From positions 2,356,001-2,420,000 of the forward strand of contig OZ237735.1 of the NCBI GenBank assembly GCA_965178125.1: 64,000 nucleotides of DNA, read 5' to 3'. This document shows positions 32,601-45,400 of this stretch, in pieces; the first letter of the stretch is position 1, and each line of letters opens with the position of its first letter. The position numbers and the translations under genes are program-made. Origin of the DNA: Bilabrum cf. latius. Its lineage: Eukaryota; Bigyra: Bicosoecida; Bigyra; Bicosoecida. The notes under the pieces are model-generated. The model was not told the origin of the DNA. It ran no database searches and worked only from the letters and a program-made list of their open reading frames with translations.

Positions 32601-35600
32601 GTGCTTCCATCCAGCAATGGCGTGTGAACGGTGGCTACCTGAGTCTGCACCGCGGCGATTCGTGCTCGACTCTGCAGCGGGCCGACAACTACCTCGTGAC
32701 GATGGATCAGGGCTGGGAATCCAAGAGCTTGCCGTTGGACGTCTCTGCTGATGTTTACGGGGATACTGGATCTGCCGGATTCGTAATCCGCACGCAGTTT
32801 GACACGAACGATCCGTACAACAAGGCCATGGCTGACCACTACTTGGTGGTGATCGACTGGTCCGACAGGCGCATCCGTGTGCAGAGGAGGGCAGCAGGAG
32901 AGCTGCGTGGCCCCATCTGCAACACGCAGCTGGCCAGCTCTGTGATCAAGGCGGACACCTGGCTGAATTTACGCGTGCGGGCGGAGGGCAACCGATTCCA
33001 GGTGTATCTTGATGGAACCAGACGGTGTGACGTGCAAGATGCCTCTGCTGACGCGCTGCCGTCTGGTGGTGCTGGTTTGTACATGGACACTCCTGGAGCG
33101 CCCGCCCGATTCCGTGACCTTCAGATCAAGCAAATTGATGCTATCTGCGAAGATGGGTGTGATGAGATGGCCGCTGGTGAGATGTGCACGTTTGCCTGCA
33201 GAGCACCCTTCGTGGCGCGCGGAGACTCGACTCGCACCTGCTAGTCAAACGGCGGTTGGGACGGAACGGCGTTCAGCTGTGGGTACAAGCTGCCAACTGT
33301 GTCCAATTAGGCCCGTGAAATCCTTGAAGAGAGTCCGGAGAATACTGCAGTCGGAGATCCGCTGGTTGCAGCGGCCCCTGATGGCCTCACAGTGGAGTTT
33401 GAGATTGCATCTGGCAACACGGGTGACGCATTCAGTGTGTCGAGCTGCACCGGCCAGCTTCGTGTGGCAACACCAAGTGCAATTGATTATGAGAGTGGGA
33501 CACGCTCCTTCACTCTGACCATGCGAGCGATGACCGAGGGGGACACCAGCGCGGCCGCCACATTAACGGTGACTGTGAGTGTACTCGACAGGAACGAGCC
33601 ACCAGAGTTTGCGGCATAGTCGCGGTCCATCGACGAAAACGCCGCTCCTGGCACCAATGTTGGAGCTGCCCTAACTGCCACGGACCCTGAGGGCGACGAC
33701 ATCGTGTGGTCTATCGAGCTGGGCAACGCCAACAACGCCTTCCAGATCTCGCCTAGCGGGCAGCTGACCTCCGGAATCACAACACCGAGTCCGCTTGATT
33801 TCGAGCAGACCCCCACGTGGCGCATCGTGGTGCGAGCTGCAAACACGGAGGAGCGGGATGGCTCCGACGTTGTGGTAGCGTACACGGAGGCCACCATCAC
33901 CGTGACCCTGAACGACGTGAATGAGCCTCCCATCGCCAACAACATGACCGTGGACATCTTGGAGACCTTTGGGCGGGAGGGACAATCCAGTACAGATCGA
34001 TACGTGGGCAGTTTGTCCATCGGTGATTAGGACATGGGACAGACTGTAACCGTTTCTGCAGGGCTAGGGTACCAATCCAGCCAATTCAACGTGTTCGCTA
34101 ACGGATCTGTGCGTTTAAAGCCTGGTGTGGCGTTGGACTACGAGACCAGGCCCGTAGTTCTGGTGCCCTTCATCGCGTCGGACGACCACAGCCCCTCTGC
34201 GTCAGCTCAAGGCTTTGTGATAATACAACTAGAGGACGTGAACGAGAGCCCTGTGGTGTCCTGGCCGGGCGAGTCAGGCGTGCCTGCTTTGAGCGTGCCT
34301 GAGGACGCCGGTGCCGGTGACGAGGTGGGCCGGATCGTGGCCACAGATCCCGATCGTGGACAGCAGGCTCGCTTCCGCATCGACTCGCAGAGCCCAGCAG
34401 GCAAGCTTCTCATCAACACCGAGACGGGTGTGATCGCTCTTGCTGGTACTCCTTCAGGTTCCACCGGCCCACTACTTGACACAGAGACGCAGCCCACATT
34501 GGGTGTTAATATCACAGTGTACGACACCGAGTTTTAGGTGCGTCGGGAATTGACCATCACCGTGGCGAACATTGACGAGCCTCCGGTATTCACAACAGCC
34601 AAGCAAGGCGCCTTGGCTGTCTACGAAAACTCTGTGTCGGCCTCTGCCGCTGCTCGCACCTCAGTAGGCACTATACGCGCAACAGACCCCGAGTCTGGGA
34701 CTGGCTCAGGTGTATCGTACAGCATCGTGTCACAGGATGTCACCAGGGCCGGCCACACGGCTCCCTTCGTGCTGGACTCCACCACCGGGCTGCTGCAGGT
34801 GAACGACGCGGAGCAGAGCGGCAAGAAGCCCGACCTGGATCACGAGTTTTAGGGCGGGTACATGGCCATCAACATCAGTGCCTCGGATGGCAGCGCTCCG
34901 GCCGGTGCCACCGTAATGGAGTTTCTGGTGACCATCCGCAACGTGAACGAGGCCCCGTCTCTGGATGCCTCCAGTGGCAACTTCTTTGCAGCAGCTTCAC
35001 GAGCCGGCACGATTGGACGCCCCCTCGCGACATTCGTCGCGGACGAGGACCTGCAGAGCAGCACGTTCACGGAGCGGTTCAACTTCTCCATTACGGCAGG
35101 AGACAGCGACGGTATCTTCAGCGTGCAGCAAGGCACTGGCCAGCTGTTCGTGACTGCCATCAACGCGGGCAAGCCTGGGTTTGCCTTCTCATCCACAGGC
35201 GGCGTAGGGTCCAACCAATTCAGTTTGAGTGTTCAAGTGACTGACAAGAAGGGCCTGAGTGGTACCGGCACTGTGCTGGTGCAACTGACTGAGACGAATA
35301 TTGCACCAAGCTTTAGCGCAGCAGCTTTTACCATTACGGTGGATGAGAACGCTGCGGATGCGACGCTTGTGGGCCGCATCGATGCTTCGGATGCCAATGA
35401 TGGGCAGACGGTCTCGTTCTCACTAGCACCCACTGGCGCATCTGCCAACGTTCCATTCCCGTTCGTGGTGTAGAGCGCCACCGGTGGTGATGTCAGCAGT
35501 GGTGCAGACGGCACAGCCATGATCAAGGTGGCGTCCGGTTCCGGTGGAGCCGGCTCCGGGCTGCTCGACTACGAAGGTGGCACAACACGGTTTGAGGCCG

Positions 35601-38600
35601 TGCTGACAGCCACTGACTCCCACAGCACTACTCCGCTTAGCAGCTCTACCACCATTGTGATCAATGTGAACGAGGTGGCTGAGGCGCCCTACTTCGACAC
35701 GGCCCGGCGGATCCCTTCTTCCGCGCGGTTCGACGTGACCATCGAGGAGGGCGCGGCGGAGGGCACAGCTGTCCGCCTGGCTGATGCCGCCGAGGAGGCC
35801 GCGCCGGGACAGGGCGCTTTGGCCGTGCTAATGGCGCGCGAAGACGATGTGGCCGACAACGGCACGGTGCGGTACACAATCCGAGCACCGACAGATGCGC
35901 TGCCTTCATCGTACAGCACGAGAGCGTGTGGAACTGCATTGACGATTTTGGGCGATGGAGCCGTCGGGGCTCTCGCTGTTGGCCAAGCAGGCGTGCTCGA
36001 CTTTGAGCTGAGCCCCAGCTTCCGGTGCACCATCGTGGCTACGGACGGGCGTGGTGCATCAGACACGGCCGACGTCTTCATCGCGCTGATCGACTCGAAC
36101 GACCACCCGTCTGTGCCTGCCGACCAGGTCCTGGCTGTGGCAGAGGACGCTGCGGCCAGCGCTGCTGTGGGCACTGTGTCCATCTCCGACCCCGACTCCC
36201 GGGCGGAATGGCGCAGCTTCGAGGTGCTGCTGGCCGGCGATCCTAGCCTGTCGGTGGCGCGAGACAATCGTTCTTCATCTGGGCTTGACGATGAGAATGA
36301 TGATGATGATGACGATGGAAGTTCAACTGTTTCTACGGGAGGGCCACAAAATGGAACTGGAAACAGTTCTGCTCCGGATCCTCATGTTGTGGAGGATGCC
36401 ACCGTATACGAGCTCTTCGAGATGGATCGATCGTCTGGCAGCCTGCGTCTGAGGGCGGGCCAGCAGCTGGACTGGGAGATGCGGGCCTCGTATGAGGTGC
36501 GTGTGATCGTGACGGATGGAGGTGGTCTCCGCACGGATGCATCTGTCACGGTGCGCGTGCAGGACGTGGACGATGCGTTCATCTCTGGGTTCAGGTACGT
36601 AGAAGACACGGACGCTGCCATCGGGCCTGATGGCACAGTGATGGGCGAAGGCATCGGTGGTGAGGACGGCGGCTTTATGCAGCCTGGTACGGGCGACAAC
36701 GCGACGGCTGGTGGAAGCAGTGTCGGAGCGGAAGGTGGCAGCGTGCAGTACGGCACGGTGGGCGGCGACTGGGTTGTGCTTCAGGGGTCTGGCTTCTCTC
36801 CAGTGCAGGCTCGCGTGGATGCCGAGAGCCTCGATCTGAGCATGTACCAGCTGACGGCTTCCTATGGGCCCGCCTCTGACCCCACTCGATACACTGCGTC
36901 TGAGTGTCGCATTGAGCAGGCCGGCTTTGAAGTGGCCTGCAGGGTGGTCGAGGGTGTGGGCGCTGGGCACGTGTGGATGCTTCGGCTGCTTGACTCGGCC
37001 AACTTGCGCGATCACTTGGCGTCGTCGGCCGAGTCCTCTGCCACCACGTCTTACTCGGCACCGTCGATCACGAGCGTGGCAGGCGTGGGTGGAATTGGCA
37101 ACATCCTGTCAACCCGTGGCGCGACTGACGACACAGTGTCCATCGTGGTGGAGGGCACAGATTTCGGGCCAGTGGGCACGATGGTGCAGCTGAACTACGG
37201 GCCGAGTCTGGCCGATAGAGCGTTTTCGGCTCGTGATTGCCGTGTGACGAATGCCCACGTGCAGATCACATGCCATCCCGTTGCTGGTGTGGGCGGGCCG
37301 CTGGACTTCGTGGCTACTGTGGGCGGCCAGATGTCCGTGGGCTTCGGCAGCTTGGTGTCGTACGAGACCCCGGCCGTCACGTCAATCATGGTAGGTGCGG
37401 ATGACTCGAGCTTCGTTGGTCTGGACTCACTGCCTACAGCTGGTGGGCCCATCATTTCTCTGATTGGGTCCGGCTTCGGGCCTGCGCTGACCCAGAGCCA
37501 CCCCATCGTGCTGGCAGGCCTCAACGTTAAGGCAACTTTTGGTGGCACTAATTCAACCCGATTCATGGCGGTGGGATGCAAGGTGGTGCGTGATCACGAC
37601 ATGGTAAACTGCACACTGCCAGAGGGTCTCGGTAGGATGCACTCGTGGATCGTGTACGCTGGCGGCCTGCAGTCGACTCCCACATCTGGCGCCCTGCGTA
37701 CGTCGTACGCTGTCCCTAGAGTGACAAGCGTGGGTGGCCCCGGGGCGGTAGCAGGCTCCACTCGCGGTGGACTGGAGCTGCTGGTGAGCGGCACTGACTT
37801 CGGGCCTACCGGCTGGTCCACCGAGGACTACGCAGATCTGGGTCCTCACGGTGACAGCAGCTGGATGGCGGGCGGCGTGTCCATCATGCCAAGCGTGACG
37901 TACGGCGGACCGAACTCGGCTCGGTTCATGGCTGCGTCTTGCCGTGTATCACTCGCGCATTCGCAGATCGCTTGCGTTACGTCGGTCGGCACTGGCGCGA
38001 ACCACACCGTCCGTGCCGCGGTAGGCGGTCAGATGTCTGAGTCCACCATGCCCGCTGCTTCTGAGACCAGTGAGGACGATGGCGGCCCTATGGGTGAAAT
38101 TGAGGTGACGACTGTCAGCTATGCTGCCCCTGTTGTTGCTTTGTACGACGGTGACGGCGCCGTGGATGCCAGTACACCAGGCGGGGATGTGGTTGTGATT
38201 AAGGGCGAGCACTTCGGGCCCGTGGGCAAGGCCTTCCTGGATGAGGTCAGGTACGGACTGGAGGAGCGAGACGTTGACTTGGAGGAGATGAACCGCAGGG
38301 GACTCGAGTTCGATGCCACTGCCAGCTGCAACGTGACCGTGGCGCACGAGGAGATCACGTGCGCCAAGCAGCCAGGTGCCGGTGCTGGCCTTAAGTGGCG
38401 CGTCATAGTGGATGGGCTAGAGTCGAGGCAGCCCACCACAGCGTATGCCGCACCGAGCGTGTCGGCTGTAATTGATCCTGCCACTGGTGACTCCAATGGT
38501 CCAGTGGTGACTGACGCATGGACGGATGGCGGGCAGGTGTTTGAGCTCACGGGCGAGAACTTCGGACCTCCCATGGCGCAGACCCCGTTCGGGCGCGTGT

Positions 38601-41600
38601 ACCTCGACTCGGTGCGGTATGGCGCATCGGGGCAAGAGTACGACGCCAGGAACTGCACGGTGCTGTCTCACGAGCGGATCCGATGTCGTACGGCGGCTGG
38701 TGTGGGCCGGGGTCATGTGTTCCGCGTCACTGTGCGCGGACAGTCCTCTGCCCTGAACCCCGCAGCCACCCTGTCTTACGCACCTCCTGTGCTGACAAAT
38801 GTGCAGCCCACGAACGGTCCCACGAAGGGCCTCGTTGCCGTGACTGTGGATGGGACCAACCTCGGTCTGCAGGACTCTCGCATCCGATCTGGCGATGCTG
38901 GCGATGAGTCGGGCAGCTCGTCTCAGTCTTCGCTGCGTCTGCTATTCGGGTTCCCCGACGGCACCACAGGGCATGTTGACTCGACCCGCGCTGTGGTGCT
39001 GCAGTCCGCTGGCACCACCACACCCCCCGCACACCGCGTCACGTTCCTGCTGCCCGAGGGAGAGGGCTCCGACCTGGGCGTGCAGGCACTGGTGGACCCG
39101 GGACAGGGCCCCTCGTCCTGGCTGCGGTCGAACGTGGTGGTATTCGATTACGACAGCCCTGCACTGACCCGGCTGCATGCCGAGCTGTTCGATCCCATCG
39201 ATCGCCCGACCGACTACCGCATCACAGCCACAGGCACCAACTTCGGTCCCAGCCCCGTGTTCGTGGTGGGCGAGGCCCCGCCTCAGGTGGGCTTCGATCC
39301 CCCCACGTGTCCAACCACTAGTCAGGGCGTGCTGCTGCTAGCCTGCTGGGAGGTGGCTGCGCATTCCGAGTGCAAGATCGTGTCGGGTCACGAGCAGGTG
39401 AACTGCATCGTGTCCAATGTGGAGCGGGGATGCGTGTGGGTGCAGGACGGCACGGGCCGCGAGACAGCGGGCGTGTTGTTCGAGTCAGTGTCACCGTCCA
39501 TCGCAGAGCGAGGCGATGGCGAGGTCAGGCCCGACTTGGCCACCCGTGGCGGCACTGTGATCACCATGCGGGGTACGGCTTGGTCCACGACCGCTGGCGT
39601 GATGTCTGTGGACGTGGACGGCAGCCCGTGCACGAACGTGTCTGTGCGGTGTGTTGATGCCGCCCCGTGTACCGCCGCCTCGACGTACGAGCTGACCTGC
39701 ACGGCACCCGCCGGACAGGGTGCAGGCATTGATGTGACGGTGCTCCGAGGTGGCGTGGCATCGCTTCCTGACTTCGACTGGAACTACGCTGCGCCATCGG
39801 TGTCGTCTGTGAGTCCCTCGCTGCTGCCCACCTCTGGTGGCCTGACCACGATCACTGGCATGAACTTTGGCGCTGTGCCTGGGGATGCCGGCGTGGTAGT
39901 GAATGGCGTGAATGTGGACGTAGTGTCTTGGGACCACGAGGAGGTGGTGCTAGATGTGAGGGAGGGACAGGGCTCCGCCCGCAACGCCTTTCTAGACAAC
40001 GGGCGGCTGTCGGATTCCTTCCAGATTGGATATATGGCACCTTTCGTGGCGTCAGCTGCCCTTGTTGGCGGCGGCGAGCTGGATGTGCCTTCTCGCGGCA
40101 TGGTCAATGTGACGCTGGCAGGATCTAACTTTGGCGTGCAGGCACCCGCCGTGCATCTCGTGTGGAACCCGTCTGTGCCTCGCGCGCTGCCAGCCCCGCT
40201 GGACGGTGATGGTAACCCGCTGCCTACTCCTGACGAGCCGGTAGTTCCCAAACCGATGGTGTGTGAGGCGGTCGACTGGACACATAGGAGCGTGACTTGC
40301 ACCGTGCCCGCTGGTCAGGGTGCTGGCTGGGGCTGGCGCGTGACAGCTGGTGGGCAGTCCAACGACGCTGCCGCGGTGGAGGCAGCCTTCTCGTACAACG
40401 CCCCCCGGGTGCTTGGCTTTTCCTCTCATCAGAACGACGGCATGTCGCTGACAGGTGGCTCTCGAGACCTGGCTGTTCCTCTGTACCCTACCGAGGGCGG
40501 TGTTGTAGTGAACCTGTCGTGTGCAGATTGCGGTACCGCAGGCGCTATGGTGCGCCTACTGCCGAACAATCAGGAAGGCCCGGCTGGCAGTCGTCGAGTA
40601 CAGGCAGAGTCGAGTCCGGCGTGGTTCGGTGCCGTTGTACCTGTACTCTCGTAGGGCCACGACCAGATCTCCTTCGTGCTGCCTGAGGGTCAGGGTGATG
40701 GGCTGATGATTGATGTGGTTGTCATGGGCCAGCGTAGTTCTGGTACCGTGGTATTCGAATACGACGCTCCGTACATTGCAGCAGTAGCTATGCCAGCCAA
40801 AGTACCAACTCGCGGCACATTCTCCGAGAGCATCGCACCTGCGGACAGGGCGATTATGAGCGTGCTGGGGCATTCGTTCGGTATCGCTGCTTTAGCCCGC
40901 ACCGAGGTGCGGCTGCTTCCTCCTCGCGACAACGGGGCCATGGAGGTGACGCCAGACGAGTTCTTTGCCTCTCCGCCGCTACAGGCCACCGACGAGATGG
41001 GTCGTCCTCGCGGCGTGCCCACCGCCCGCATCCCCCTGAGCCTTCGACCAGACGTCGCCGAGCCCAGTGGATATGCCCTCGACACCTCGGGGGCGCGCTT
41101 CCACTCGCATTCCGAGATCCCGGCTGGGGTGCCCCAGGGCTACGGCCGTGACCTGCGACTGGTGGTGGCAGTGGACGGACGCCTGTCAAACCCCGTGCCA
41201 CTGAGCTACGACGCCCCTGAGATCTTCTTCGCCAGTCCCAACCAGCCCAGCGCAGCCGGCGATATCGTGCGAATCTTCGGCAACAACCTCGGCGAGACCC
41301 CGCCACTGCCCGGTGACGGTTTCTTGGTGGGCATCGGGGGTCTTAATTGCACCAACGGCGGCGGCAGTTGGACGTTAGATTCATCGGTGATTCCACCCGA
41401 GCCATTCCTGGAGTGCGAGACCATGGAGGACCGCGCTGGCCGCAAGAACATCTCCGTGAAAGTGGCACTGCAAGAGATCACGTACAACGACGAGCTGTCT
41501 CTGCGGCTGTCTGCCGAGTGCGATAACGACTACTATGGTGACAACGGCGAGTGGTGCCTTGAGTGCCCCGTGGGTGCCGACTGCCCTGGTGGACCGGTGG

Positions 41601-43927
41601 ACCCCGTGTCGCTGGCTGGGTTCTTCGACATGCGGCCCAACATCTCTGCAGCTGACCCTAACAAGCGGGACGAGCTGGCGTGCCCGGAGGAGCGCCGGGG
41701 GAAGGAGTCTCAGGAGCTGCGATCCTACTGCTTCCACTTCTTGCCGTGCCAGCCACAGGACGCGTGTCTGGGCAACAACGAGTGCTCCGCCGCGTACACG
41801 GGTCCGCGGTGCGCCGAGTGCTCCGAGGGCCATTTCCGGTCTACGCTGGGCGTATGCGAGGAGTGCCCCGACAACCAGTGGGTGATCTTGATCCTGTTTG
41901 TGGTGGCCGTGCTGTTCATGGGCATCGGTGCGTACTTCGTGGCCAGGGCTGACATCCAGATCGCACCCCTAAGTCTGAGCCTGGACTATGCCCAGGTGCT
42001 TGCCATCCTAGCTCGATCCAAGGTGCCGTGGCCTCCGATCGTGCTGAACACCTTCCGCATCCTGTCGGCTTTCAACCTCAACATCGACATCGTGGCCCCT
42101 CAGTGCATCGTGCCCAACGTGGGCTACATCGCGCAATGGACTGCCATCATGCTGCTGCCCCTCGCGGCTCTGGCAATGTTCGGGCTGTGTCACGTGTCTC
42201 TGTACCTGTACAAGCTGCTAGTGCTGGGGCGCCCAAGAAGCAAGCGCTGCAACCATTACCCTATCCTGCTCATGATGGGCTCTGGCTCGCTGTACATCCT
42301 GTACCTGCAGCTCACACGCACCATTCTAGACGTGTGGAACTGCAGCCCCACCACCCCACCTGACGGCAAGCTGTACCTTCAGGTCGTGTTCGAGGAATGC
42401 GGCAAGCCGGGCGGCGTGTAGATGACGCTGCTTCCGTTTGCCATCATTGCTTTTGCAGTGTATACAGTAGCATACCCAGTGACGGTGGCCGTGCTGCTGT
42501 ATAGGAGCCGTGACCTGATCGTGGAGGACCAGCTGCTGAGGGCACGCGGTCTTGGCAAGGACAGGAGCACAAACCCGCACGCGTTTGACACGCGCAAGAG
42601 TCTGCACAAGCTGTACTACTTCTTCCGTCCTGTGGTGGCCCCGTACTGGATCCTGACCATCCTGGCCCGCAAGTTCGGCGTGGCTGTGGTGAGTCTGCTG
42701 TTCGTGAACAATGCTGCGTACCAGCTGGCTACCCTGCTGCTGGTGGTGTTCCTGAGCTACACGGCCCAGGTGTACGTGATGCCGTACATGTCTCGCGAGG
42801 ACATGGCCGATGCCATCCGCGACCATGAGCAGCGCTGCGAGAAGGGCGATCTGATGCACATTACGATCAAAACACGTCTGCAGCGCGTGTTCCAGGACCG
42901 TGCCAAGGCCTGGGACCGCCGCCGCTTCGGGTAGGGCATCAGCGGCAGTGCCAGCGACAACTCGCTGATGGCGTCTGTGACTGCGGCCGCCACCCAGTGC
43001 GCTGTGTCGTACAACACTCTGGAGAGCACATAGCTGGCGCTGACCGTGCTGATTGCGCTGTCTGGTGTCTGCTTCTAGTCGGGTCGCTTCGACGACGATC
43101 TGATCGGGGTGCAGTCGAGTCGCGCTATCGAGCGCGATGTGCTGACGGTGGTGACCATGATGCTGATCTTCGGCGGGCTGATCTTCTGCGCTGTGTCCAT
43201 CGGTCTGGAGGTGTACACGTCTCTCAACGAGCAGTGGCGCAAGGATGCGCTCAATAGCGCTGGTGCAAGAAGCAGTCGCGTTGGCAAGGGCAAGGCCGGC
43301 CCCATGTCCCAGCGCGCCATGAAGGAGCTCCAGCGGCTCAGAGACCTCGAGACCGGTGGCAGCTCCGCAGACAGTGGGAGCATTGCGGGAGGTTTGGAGG
43401 TGTCAAGTAGCGGCAGCGCAGCGTCCGCGTCTGGCGTGGGTGTGAACCCGATGTTCCTCGGCTCCGGGTCCTCCAAGGGGGCCGACACGGGTGCCAAGGC
43501 CGATGAGGCCCTCTTAGCCACTGACGTGCCGGACGCCGCGACTTGGCAGTTCGTGCGAAACCACATGCGTGAGCTCAAGGCGGAGGTGTAGCGCCTGCGA
43601 AAGAGCGAGAGGGTCGTAGAAATGGGCGGGGGGACCTCGGATTTTGTTGCGAGGGGCACCGTAGGGCGTCGCGTGCGGGGAGTTGGACGCCCAGGCTCCC
43701 TCGGACGTTCCAGGAACGCCTTCGGTCCAACTCAGGCGGACAGCAGTGAAGTACATCTTAAAGCCAGAAAGGCCAAAGAGTTAAATCGCCGAAAGGATGT
43801 GCGCAGCTTCTTGCGCAGTGATGGGACAAGCGGCTCTCAGCGAAGCCTGCTCTCTGGTGGAAAGTCCGATTTGACGCGAGTAGAGAACCCAGTGGCCGCG
43901 GATTTGGTCGGCTCTGACACCACGTGA
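29629..43927 (+). CDS. Giant surface protein: LamG-like, sushi-like, cadherin, IPT/TIG, cysteine-rich, ~8 membrane spans
   Basis: Five exons (29629-29719, 30040-30310, 30330-30803, 30914-31558, 31645-43927) sum to 4,588 codons, about 4,587 residues. A signal peptide (RACLLLLLVIAQCLT) opens it; a Cys-rich segment follows. Concanavalin/LamG-like domains come next (GRWRDISGYGNHA), then sushi-like Cys pairs. Cadherin-type repeats lie at about residues 1050-2140, marked by linkers such as DRNEPPEF, DVNEPP, NIDEPPVF and DSNDHP. IPT/TIG-like repeats (about 2200-3710) carry motifs such as SGTDFGP and CTVPAGQGAG. A Cys-rich module (CLECPVGADCPGG, CAECSEGHF) precedes about eight hydrophobic spans (3906-4360) and a charged cytoplasmic tail. 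About 18 TAGs are in frame. Adhesion or surface sensing is likely. The 19-nt second intron is the weakest part of the model, and the 3' end may be spliced. Confidence 0.85.
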
Positions 43928-44187
43928 GTCGCATTGATTGGGTTTGTACTGTTTATGTTACCTGTCCCCTTGCTCAGACCTGGTGCGGCTGTATGCACGT
44001 TCGTGTGCTTGCCAGCCTATCGTCAGGGACGGAGGCCTGATGCGGCTCGAGCTTTGGCGGCAGTAGTGTTGCTATGCTAGACAGCCATGCTATTATTCAG
44101 AACCATGTCGAGTTCCAAGTTTCGCCTCAGTCATGTATCACTGTGTTTTGCCCGCTGCGTGCGCTTGCTAGTGCTGCCCCTACTACA
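43928..44187. other. Spacer after the surface-protein gene
   Basis: The stop codon overlaps a good donor (GTGAGT at about 43924) and an acceptor-like CTTGCTCAG ends near 43978. A spliced variant could therefore replace the TGA and extend the frame. I see no conserved domain in the extension, so I kept the TGA as the stop. Confidence 0.4.
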
Positions 44188-45275
44188 GAAAAATTCCTGC
44201 CCCCGGTCCCGCGGACCCACTGGGCTTCACCCCGAACGACTGGTTCTTCACCGGTCCACCTGAATGCGGTATTCATCTGACACTACGAATGTACACACCA
44301 CTTTCCCCATGCACCCGACTGGCCTCGTCGCCACATGGCTTCCTGTTCCTGTTCCCCGCCCTAGGGACCGTGTGCTTTGCTCCATGCATTGCCACCTTGG
44401 CCCTATCCTCTTGCAGCGTGCACGCGCCGGTTCTGGCCGGCCCATGGTGCGCCCCGTCTGTCCACCCACCTGTTGGCCCTCTGCGTTCTGCGGGCCATGC
44501 AGCCCGCTGCCACTCGCGTCTCTCTCGTGCCTTGCACCTGGAGCCCCCTACCTCCCGTTGTGTTCTCCCTGTTGACACCGCACTGTCGTAGCCTGTGCCG
44601 GTGTCCCCTCTGTCCTTCTCCACCTCCTGTCCTCCTGTGCCGGTGTCCCCTCTGTTCTTCTCCACCTCCTGTCCTCCTGTGCCGGTGTCCCCTCTGTCCT
44701 TCTCCACCTCCTGTCCTCCTGCGCCCACCCCGTCTTCCGGCTCGCCTCTGCTCCCCGTCGCTTCTGTTATATGTACTCGGACATCAGGATTGAAGCAACG
44801 GGGAGCAGAGGTGAGACGGAAGACGAGGCGGGAGGGCAGGAGGTGGAGAAGAAGAGGGGGACACCGGCACAGGCGACGACAGTGCGGTGTCAACAGGGAG
44901 AACACAACGGGAGGAATGGGGGCTCCAGGTGCAAGGCACGAGGGAGACGCGGGTGGCAGCGGACTGCATGGCCAGCAGCACGCAGAAGGCCAACAGGTGG
45001 GTGGACAGATGGGGCGCACGGCAGGTCGGCCAGGACCGGCGCGTGCAAGCTGAAAGGATAGGGCCAAGGTGGCGATGCTGGGAGCAAAGCACACGGTCCC
45101 TAGGGCGGGGAACAGGAACAGGAAGCCATGTGGCGACGAGGCCAGTCGGGTGCATGGGGAAAGTGGTGTGTACATTCGTAGTGTCAGATGAATACCGCAT
45201 TCAGGTGGACCGGTGAAGAACCAGTCGTTCGGGGTGAAGCCCAGTGGGTCCGCGGGACCGGGGGCAAGAATTTTT
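44188..45275. mobile_element. Dispersed repeat, copy D: full palindromic (foldback) form
   Basis: Two inverted arms of roughly 500-570 bp meet near 44766-44790 (TCTGTTATATGTACTCGG). Both outer ends carry the same C-rich sequence (CTGCCCCCGGTCCCGCGG and its reverse complement) next to A/T runs. The left arm has a 42-bp unit three times at 44593-44718. Other copies at 6521, 17372 and 26049 are single or shortened arms, all next to zinc-finger genes. I see no transposase gene; long frames across it are products of the palindrome. A non-autonomous foldback transposon is the best guess. Confidence 0.7.
44593..44718. repeat. 42-bp tandem repeat, three units
   Basis: Units begin CTGTGCCGGTGTCCCC at 44593, 44635 and 44677 with one base change (TTCTTC for TCCTTC) in the second. 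The opposite arm and the other repeat copies carry one unit, so this is a local expansion. Confidence 0.85.
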
Positions 45276-45400
45276 CTTTTTGGTAACTGCCAACCAGTGG
45301 AGTTTGCAGCAGCCGTGAAGATGAGCCAATGGGTGTGGTTGAAGGAACAAATCTGATCTGTAGTCTAGGTTCAAATCCTGATGTACGAGGAAACATAACA
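45276..45400. repeat. Tail shared with repeat copy B, next to the zinc-finger stop
   Basis: The sequence from TGGTAACTGCCAACCAGTGG to GTCTAGGTTCA is nearly identical at 17893-17985. It is followed here by AATCCTGATGTACGAGG and the TAA of gene D. Similar AATCCTGATGTAC sequence abuts gene A. It may be zinc-finger 3' UTR captured by the repeat. Confidence 0.6.

Noticed and set aside
1429-43591. Interpretation of the TAG-broken frames as pseudogenes, many small genes, or stop-codon readthrough
   Set aside because: Frame, domain order and conserved residues continue across dozens of TAGs in nearly every gene, while TGA and TAA are absent inside them.
44273-45216. Frames of 100-300 codons on both strands of the foldback repeat
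   Set aside because: They mirror each other because of the palindrome, have no domain, and differ between copies by frame-breaking changes.
45340-45390. tRNA-like T-loop GGTTCAAATCC near a repeat junction
   Set aside because: No acceptor, D or anticodon stem can be folded around it, and copy B lacks part of the match. No suppressor tRNA-Gln was found in the window.
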